Source: Epiperipatus broadwayi
Taxonomy: Eukaryota; Onychophora; Udeonychophora; Euonychophora; Peripatidae
Direction of reading: 5' to 3'
Length of the DNA stretch: 64,000 nt
Assembly: GCA_028023455.1 (NCBI GenBank)
Contig: JAQFVV010012508.1
Coordinates: 1,607,877-1,671,876 of the forward strand
This document shows, piece by piece, positions 58,165 through 64,000 of the stretch. The notes beneath the pieces were generated by a model that saw nothing but the letters and a program-made list of their open reading frames with translations, made no database searches and had not been told where the DNA came from. Each line of letters begins with the position of its first letter. Position 1 is the first letter of the stretch. The position numbers and the translations under genes were made by a program.

Positions 58165-58400
58165 AAGGTATGCAATTGAAGCCTGCCCATTAAAGTTTGA
58201 AGATTTGCTATCTTAATATAAACTGAACACTGATTATATATATATAATCAGTGTTCAGTTTATATTAAGATAGCAAATCTTATATATATATGGGAGATGA
58301 TGAACTGGAACAACTGATGAGTGCTAGTTCAGCAAAAATAGCTACATTGGAAATCATTTATCTCTTTTACATATATGTGGCATATAATCTGATCACTGTT
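58165..58400 (+). mobile_element. Hammerhead family X copy X7 with perfect palindrome
   Basis: GAAGCCTGCCCATTAAAGTT starts the copy; a perfect palindrome occupies 58200-58281; then GGGAGATGATGAACTGGAAC leads to the ribozyme at about 58309-58352. That ribozyme retains CUGAUGA and a stem II GUGCUA/CAGCA, but GAAA has become AAAA, so it is dead. Confidence 0.72.
58200..58281. repeat. Perfect 82-bp palindrome
   Basis: AAGATTTGCTATCTTAATAT ... ACTGATTATATATATATAAT ... ATATTAAGATAGCAAATCTT is its own reverse complement with no spacer and no mismatch. The half-site is family X sequence (AGATAGCAAATCTTxACACT in copy X1). Confidence 0.97.
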
Positions 58401-58429
58401 TCTTATGCATGCTCATAACTTATTAAAAC

Positions 58430-59530
58430 AGGCAAAACTCTCCATACAGTAGTGCCACTCAATGCAAACCAGAGTAATCAATGGATTCCAGAAGGTTTGT
58501 GCATAAAATCCCTATCTAGTGCCGACTCATCCAATAGCCCCAGACTAGTTTTTGGCTTGTGGCTTTCATCAGTGAGAAGCTTGAATCTGAGAACACTGCA
58601 CCTAGATCTTAGGATCTAATGCAACCCTCCAGCAGCTACCTTTTATCTCTACTTAACTACAAAACTATGAGAATAAAATTGAAAACACAATAATATTTCC
58701 AATCTAAGCTCATTAGCTTAAATAGTAGGCACTAGATAGTGATTTTATGCACAAACCTTCTGGCATCCATTGATTATTCTGGCTTTCACTGAGTGGCACT
58801 GCTGTATGGAGAGTTTTGCCTCTTTTAATAAGTTATGAATATGCATAAGAAGTAGTGATCATGTGATATTTATTGGTTTAATACCAATCCTGCCGAATAG
58901 GATGCTGGTGGCTATGGTTATTAAAGAACCAACATGTATAGGTACTGAACTGAGTTCAGACCTATATGACTATATAAGCTAATGAGCTTAGATTGGAAAT
59001 ACTATTTTCAATTTTATTCTCGTAGTTTTGTAGTTAAGTAGAGATAAAAAATAGCTGCTGGAAGGTTGCAATAGATTCTATCTCGGTGCAGTGCTCTCAG
59101 ATCCAAGCTTCTCACCACAAGATAGAAACTAGACTGGGGGATATTGAATGAGCACACACTAGATAGGGATTTTATGCAAAAACCCTGGCTTGCACTGAAT
59201 GGCACTATGGAGTTTTGCCTGTTTTAATAACAGTTATGAGCAAGCATAAAAATAGAGATAATGTTTAGTGGTTTAATGCCAATCCTGCCTAATAGGATAA
59301 TGGTAGCTATGGTTATTAAAGAACCAAAGACACCAAAATGTGTGGGTACTGAACTGAGTTCAGATCTATATAACTATATAAGCTAATGAGCTTAGATTGG
59401 AAATATTGTTTTCAATTTTATTCTGATAGAAGTTGTAGTTAAGTAAAGATAAAAGGTGGCTGCTGGAGGGTTGCGTTAAATCCTAAGATCTAGATGCAGT
59501 GCTATCATATCCAAGCTCCTCACTGATGAA
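58430..59530 (+). mobile_element. Hammerhead family Y array
   Basis: A minus-strand unit (58430-58722) meets two plus-strand units in tandem (about 58724-59112 and 59113-59529). The plus units share GTTTTGCCTxTTTTAATAA, TTTAATxCCAATCCTGCC, GCTATGGTTATTAAAGAACC, TAAGCTAATGAGCTTAGATT, TAGCTGCTGG and CAGTGCTCTCAGATCCAAGC. Unit length is about 390-415 bp, set by successive ribozyme positions. Ribozymes: 58537-58578 minus (CUGAUGA kept, GAAA lost), near 59108-59140 plus (CUGAUGA deleted, GAAAC kept), and 59520 plus (truncated after CUGAUGAA). No protein is encoded. Confidence 0.75.
58537..58578 (-). ncRNA. Hammerhead ribozyme remnant, family Y
   Basis: Minus strand: UUCUCA, CUGAUGA (58572-58566), stem II AAGC-CACA-AGC, a lost GAAA (AAAA), ACUAGUC with triplet GUC, then UGGGGC. 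Stem I pairs 5 bp (with U-G). Reading GAAAC from the copies at 35.3 and 59.1 kb and CUGAUGA from this one gives a complete type I hammerhead for the family. No single copy here is intact. Confidence 0.6.
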
Positions 59531-59559
59531 TCGTGGATTCTGGATTTGCGGTATACTAT

Positions 59560-60290
59560 GATTATCTACAGAATGTACTTAATGTTTTACATGAAATATT
59601 AAAAGTTTTAGTTTAATAATTATTGTAAGTTCTTTATCAACCAATAGTGGAAGAAAAAAAAAACTTTTAGCTTGGAAGGTAATCAATTTGAAAATTTTAC
59701 AAATTTAAATATCTTGGTAGTTTTATAATAGAATAGTAGATTTTGATATTTAGTTGCAGCCCACATTCCAATAAGCTGCAGCTTTTAATTAATTAAGAGA
59801 TAGATGTTCCATTACAGTGAGATAACTGCTGCAACTAAATTAGTTGCATATAAAGTTATTTTATCTAATTTACGGTATAGATGTGAAACTTGGACGCTCT
59901 ATCATGTAACATAAAACATTAGAAAAAATCAATTTAAAGTTGCTCCTTAAAATATTAGAACTACAGTCGCAAAATCATAAGACTTCATGTCAAGCATTGG
60001 TGGCATAGTGGTTAGCATAGTTGCCTTCCAAGCAGCTGGCCTGGGTTCACTTCCTGGTCAATGCTTTGACACATTAAAAAAAATCAATAGATTCTTCAAG
60101 TTGCTCAATATAATATTACAGAGTTTTCTTCTTAAAATCTTCATCACCATTGTATGAGATATCTAAAATGGATGAACATTATAAAACTTATTAAAACAGT
60201 ACCATGAACTTGAATATGCTTTTATGGGGAAGGAGGAGCTATGATGATATCAAAAACATTGTTGAGTTCATGGATAAGGTTTCTGTAGTG
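59560..60290 (+). pseudogene. Second LINE lineage, 3' fragment
   Basis: DYLQNVLNVLHEILK near 59565, FKYLGSFI near 59702, then LIYGIDVKLG and HKTLEKINLKLLLKILE near 59870-59960, parallel the C-terminal part of the LINE at 55.1-55.6 kb. After the SINE, YDILKWMNIIKLIKTVP-like coding resumes at 60150. Many stops. Confidence 0.65.
59989..60083 (+). mobile_element. tRNA-derived SINE, family B
   Basis: GTCAAGCATTGGTGGCATAG, box A TGGCATAGTGGTTAGC, anticodon arm GTTGC-CTTCCAA-GCAGC, box B GGGTTCACTTCC, tail AATGCTTTGACACATT and poly(A). It interrupts the LINE fragment. Flanks AAAATCATAAG and AAAATCAATAG suggest an imperfect target duplication. Confidence 0.82.
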
Positions 60291-60304
60291 TAATTATCAC
60301 TATG

Positions 60305-60640
60305 CTGCCCTCATGCAAGATGGGGACTGGTTTCTAACAACTTTTGGAGGGTGTAATCAAAACATGAGTAAAGATGTATGATATCCAAGATGCACATTCT
60401 GTGCTGAACCAGCACTAATCACTAGGCCCAGATCACAATCTCTTGCACATATATTTATCATATATATAATGAACAATAACAAAGATATGTGCAAGAGATT
60501 GTGATCTGGGTCAACTGATGAGTGCTGCTTCAGCATGAAATGTGCATCTTGGGAGTCATAGATTTTTTCATATGTCTGATCATATGTTTATGAATACACC
60601 CCTCCACAAGATTTTAAAAGTGGAGAGTAGTGGTGTGAAA
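60305..60640. mobile_element. Hammerhead family X foldback
   Basis: A minus-oriented arm (60305-60468) and a plus arm (60485-60640) share GATGCACATT/AATGTGCATC, GAGATTGTGATCTGGG and TATATTTATCATAT words. The minus ribozyme (60392-60436) has lost its core (GUGAUUA); the plus one at 60511-60552 is intact. Confidence 0.72.
60511..60552 (+). ncRNA. Hammerhead ribozyme, family X (core intact)
   Basis: Stem I UCAA/UUGG (one U-G), CUGAUGA (60515-60521), stem II GUGCUG-CUU-CAGCAU, GAAA (60537-60540), stem III AU/AU around GUGC, triplet AUC with C17 at 60548. All core bases are present; the weak point is the 4-bp stem I. Confidence 0.78.
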
Positions 60641-60804
60641 ATTATACTACAGAAATATTATTCCTTAAGAGGATCTCTACTCTAATAAATGATAAATAAA
60701 AAATATTAATATTCATTGTTGTTTTCATTGAAAAGATATGACAGAGAAGAGAATACACCAGAGAGCTATAATTAAACATGGTGTTAAAGTTAATACTTAT
60801 ATGT

Positions 60805-61310
60805 TGGACTAATTCCATCATCTAATATGAGTATTGAATGTCTTTAGAAAAATTTAACTTTTATTTAAATATTCCAAATACATTCAACTGTTAGTAATAG
60901 CATATAGGTTAGTAACTAACAGTTGAATGTATTTATCCGATTAAGTTAAATAATTTTACTTTTGGGAAATGTATGTATTCGAGCACAAGTGCGTGTGCGG
61001 CGCAACTGCTCCCAAAAGCTGTTAATACAAATACAAATTAGCATATTTGCATAAATTTAAACGTAAGCAAGCTATGATTATGAAGGCAAGATTCTTTGAA
61101 AGCGCTCAGCTGTTTTAATATTTTTAGTTAGCTATTTGTATTTGTATTAACAGCTTTTGGGAGCAGTTGAATGTATTTAGTACTAGCATATAGGTTAGTA
61201 ACTAACAGTTGAATGTATCTGGAATATTTAAATAAAGTTAATTTTTTTAAAAAAATATTCAATACCCATATTAGATGATGGAAATAGTCCAATATATAAA
61301 CGCAACTAAA
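60805..61310. repeat. Foldback tails of the tRNA-headed family, with nested insert
   Basis: The outer words TTGGACTAATTCCATCATCT (60804) and AGATGATGGAAATAGTCCAA (61273) and CATTCAACTGTTAGTAATAG / CTAACAGTTGAATGTAT repeat the arms seen at 1.6 and 56.8 kb, but the tRNA head and GAAAC motif are absent. The centre (60936-61163) is a different sequence flanked by a 16-bp direct repeat CAGTTGAATGTATTTA (60920-60935 and 61164-61179). It contains its own inverted pair GCAACTGCTCCCAAAAGCTG (61002) / CAGCTTTTGGGAGCAGTTG (61151). Confidence 0.7.
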
Positions 61311-61733
61311 ACATCGTCATCACAAACCTTCAGGAAAACTATAGTGTTGAAATATTTCACAAGGAAAACATCTATATAAAGAGTTAAAAGATAGTACATC
61401 AAATAAACAGAATTACTACTTTCTTCTGAACGTAACGTCACAAATTGATTTACATGATCATTACTATTATCCATAATACAATTATTGTTTGCCTCCCATT
61501 GGTTATAATGGACATATTCATTTCCAAGCCGAATTATTGCATTGTTAAATTGCAGGTCTTTAATATAGTGAACAAAGACTTAAGAAGAAATGCAGTTTTT
61601 TTGATATTAATAGTACTTGTTTACTCCATAAAATGCATTAATCTTTCGTTGTTATTAAAGCATATTTGTGAGTAGACAAACATCCATTTATTTTGTAAAG
61701 TGCAGAATCCTTGGTTTTAAAGATCTTTGGGCT

Positions 61734-61841
61734 GTCAAGCATTGTTAGCCGAGAGGTCATCGCAGCCGCCTTGCAAGCAAGTAGTTGGTTGCAGACGGTT
61801 ATGGGTTCGCCTCCCGGCCCATGCTATGACATATGAAAAAA
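61734..61841 (+). mobile_element. tRNA-derived SINE, family A
   Basis: GTCAAGCATTGTTAGCCGAG, box A TTAGCCGAGAGGTC, CTTGCAA anticodon-like loop, long variable-like segment GTAGTTGGTTGCAGACGG, box B GGGTTCGCCTCCC, tail CATGCTATGACATATG and poly(A). The 15-bp duplication AAAGATCTTTGGGCT (61719-61733) / AAAGATCTTTAGGCT (61842-61856) has one mismatch, showing a LINE-style insertion. Confidence 0.9.
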
Positions 61842-61856
61842 AAAGATCTTTAGGCT

Positions 61857-63539
61857 AGTTCATTTAAATTAAGACAGCTAAACTAGTTAGCTAAGTTATA
61901 TGTATACTGATAAATTTCTCTTGCATGAATTTTAACTAATTCTAAGCATTAGGAACATTAAATAAGAAAAGCTTCAGTATAGATGTATAAGAGCTTTCGA
62001 TATTTTAGTTTAATTCTAAGCGCTAGAAATGCTAAATAAAAAAAAGTTTCAGTGTCGACATATAAGCATTTTCAATATCGAAAATGTTTATACATAAAAG
62101 TTTTCTTATTTAGCGTACCTGGCACTTATAATTGGCTAGATTTTCTACATTCCTTCACCTAGACATAAAAATAAAAAGAAATAAAATAATAAATTTCATT
62201 TACAGATAAATAATAATCTGACAACTGTTTTGGAGGTCAATCATTTCTTCGATTGCTTCTTTTGGTAGCAATTCCACTACTTTCTGATTGGCTTATGATT
62301 CATGATCCAACATTAAAAAATTTGTATCTGGGTATCTACTGCGATTTTATTGTGCTGAATTATCTTTATGTGCTGCGTTTTTTGACTAAAATGATCCATT
62401 TCCCTTCTGGAGGAGCCAGGTTTAGTGTGGCCAATGTGAAGCTGTTTTTGATGACGTTAATGATTTTGCCTTCCTGGAATCTACACTACTACTTACATGT
62501 TGACTTTTTTTTAGATATAATGTAGATGGAGACTTTTTTTGACAGTCAGTAAAAGACTTTAATACCAGTTTTGATATGTTTTTGGACTTCTGTATTTCTT
62601 ATTTAGAGAGGACATTTGATTTGAGATTGATCCTTTTTTGTGTGCACTAGTGCTGTTCCATCAACATTTTAACTAAATAACCAGCTAATTCTGGAGGTTA
62701 TTTTTAGTTACCTGAAACTTCTGCTCACCTCCTATTAGTCACTAGATAAAATATGATGTCAATACACACTGAAGGTTATTTCATTTCGAATTCCTTATTG
62801 GAAAAGCTGTTCCATTATTGAAAAACAATATCCAACAGCAAGTGTATGGATAACATCTTCCTTAGTGCCTCCATTGGAACTATTTTCTGAAAGTCAGATC
62901 AATTTCCACCAAATTGGAAAGTGGCGCCCTCAATGACAAATTGTTTGTCAAAGACCAGTATTGTCTATGTGAAGTCTTTTCTAGGAACCATCTTGTTCAG
63001 ACCATTGACTAATTTTTCTTTTAACTGGCATATTTTGATTTATTTGGCACTAATACTATTGATGAACTCTTAACTCCAAGTCAGAAACCATGTCATGTGA
63101 CTGAACATAAGATCAGTTCAGTTTTTTTTCAAATTCTGTCTGGATGTCTGCATTATTTTTAAGACCTGCTTGTACACTCTTGGTTGGACCGTAAATATAG
63201 TATCCATATAATGCAACTGCTATTAATGGATGGTCTTTGACTTTTTAAATCTTTTTCATTTATCTTAACATCAAAAAAAAATTAATTCCTTACTCAAATC
63301 TATAAAGACTTATTTTTATGCTTCTCTCTTTAAACTTTAAGTAAATGCACTTGAGGTCATTATTTGTAATTACTTTAGTATTAATTAAGATAAAGAAAAT
63401 TGCTCTCCCAAAAGAAGGAAAGTAATTGACTGATAATGCTTTACTAATGGCACATCAATAATTCCCTTAAATATGGTTCGCTTCATTTTTATTAATGAGA
63501 TGGCATGGAGAGTTGAGAGTCATGTGAAAGTCTGAGTTT
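61857..63539. other. Stretch without supported genes
   Basis: A duplicated word CATTAGGAACATTAAATAAGAA / CTAGAAATGCTAAATAAAAA lies near 61947-62045. 62230-63250 has moderate GC and may be old retrotransposon sequence (a plus reading near 62900 resembles FPPNWKVAPS-type RT finger motif), but frames are too broken to call. No splice-flanked exon was found. Confidence 0.35.
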
Positions 63540-63925
63540 GAATCCATTATATATTACATATGTGCAGATGTGTGTAAACCTGTATAGTGTATTTAATTAA
63601 CATATTGAAATATAGTGTGTTAAAGATCTGCCCATCCCCCACATATATAAATGGATTATTTTTCTGTATATGATGGACAGAATGACTAATATCAACATGG
63701 GTAGGGTGACAACTTTGGCACTAGCATGGGTTTTGAACATTCCATCATCAGACTTTCAATGAAATGGAAGACTGAAGAATTATGGGTTGAAGTAGTTTGA
63801 AGCCTGTCCATTAAAGTATGAAGATTGGTTATCTTAATATAAAGCTGAGCACTGATTGTATATATGTATTGAGATAGTAATCTGGACCAACTGATGATCG
63901 CAAGGGTTTAGTATGAAATATGGGT
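63540..63925 (+). mobile_element. Hammerhead family X copy, truncated
   Basis: TTTTGAACATTCCATCATCA, GAAGTAGTTTGAAGCCTGTC and AATCTGGACCAACTGATGAT follow copy X3. The ribozyme (from 63886) keeps ACCAA, CUGAUGA and GAAA, but stem II is degraded (UCGCAAGGGUUUAGUAU), and the sequence departs from the family before the second stem I strand. Confidence 0.65.
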
Positions 63926-63935
63926 AAAGGTTTAC

Positions 63936-63962
63936 TATAGCGGCATCAAAGAAGCCGCTATA
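63936..63962. repeat. Perfect 9-bp hairpin at window end
   Basis: TATAGCGGC and GCCGCTATA flank a 9-nt loop. It directly follows the truncated family X copy and may be the terminal part of another element continuing past the window. Confidence 0.7.
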
Positions 63963-64000
63963 TATATGTTGGCCCTCTATTGTTTAAAATTTAAACTAAA

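Noticed and set aside
61734-61841. Functional tRNA gene
   Set aside because: Box A and B are present, but the acceptor stem does not close, a poly(A) tail and target duplication are present, and sister copies exist: it is a SINE. The same applies at 14128, 25262, 38743 and 59989.
62253-62525. 90-codon hydrophobic frame
   Set aside because: No recognisable topology or family; surrounding sequence looks like decayed repeat.

Overview
This window is from an animal nuclear genome, very rich in A+T and poor in CpG. It has almost no uninterrupted coding sequence, canonical GT-AG splice signals at a few short exons, tRNA-derived SINEs, non-LTR retrotransposons, mariner, pogo-like and hAT transposons, and Penelope-like retroelement (PLE) sequence. 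A short patch of degenerate CCCTAA-type repeats near 12.45 kb hints at a TTAGGG-type telomere lineage. I cannot name the species; an AT-rich invertebrate fits best.

Host genes: the only convincing host coding sequence is on the minus strand. A first coding exon with start codon and a strong donor lies at 50998-51083. An internal exon with canonical acceptor and donor lies at 6739-6858, in compatible phase, and encodes a transmembrane segment. If both belong to one gene, intron 1 is about 44 kb and is filled with the transposons described here. The CpG-bearing stretch just above 51.08 kb is the likely promoter.

Mobile DNA, left to right: a deleted hAT with perfect 8-bp target duplication (0.56-1.04 kb); a foldback pair of tRNA-headed elements (1.6-2.1 kb); a terminal-inverted-repeat element carrying a 3 x 117 bp tandem repeat (2.66-3.64 kb); the best preserved RTE-type LINE (3.9-5.9 kb, minus); decayed RTE copies at 8-10.5, 19.5-20.1, 22.1-25.1, 29.4-31.0, 46.9-47.4, 48.1-48.3 and 51.7-51.9 kb; a PLE with RT and a C-terminal GIY-YIG nuclease (15.9-18.8 kb); a deleted mariner (20.1-20.65 kb); a pogo/Tigger-like element with PLE sequence nested inside (31.07-32.70 kb); a decayed tandem array of a roughly 2.2-kb unit (33.9-44.1 kb); and a second LINE lineage (52.1-55.9, 56.4-57.8, 59.6-60.3 kb).

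The most interesting layer is a set of short dispersed repeats that carry hammerhead self-cleaving ribozymes. Three sequence families fit the hammerhead core (CUGANGA, stem II, GAAA, stem III, NUH, stem I). Family W has an apparently intact ribozyme at 14688-14730 and a damaged second copy at 27766-27808 with a compensatory stem I change. Family X has about ten copies (6.0, 21.4, 30.0, 33.5, 49.4, 49.8, 58.3, 60.4, 60.5, 63.9 kb), including a direct tandem pair with ribozymes 354 bp apart. Family Y lies at 15.9, 21.2, 32.9, 35.3 and 58.4-59.5 kb, also partly as a tandem array. A fourth, more distant motif (CTGAWGAA-stem-GAAAC) sits in foldback repeats and in the PLE 3' region. Hammerheads are established in PLE terminal repeats and in metazoan retrozymes, so the likely picture is non-autonomous ribozyme retroelements living beside a PLE that could have mobilised them. 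That link is an inference.
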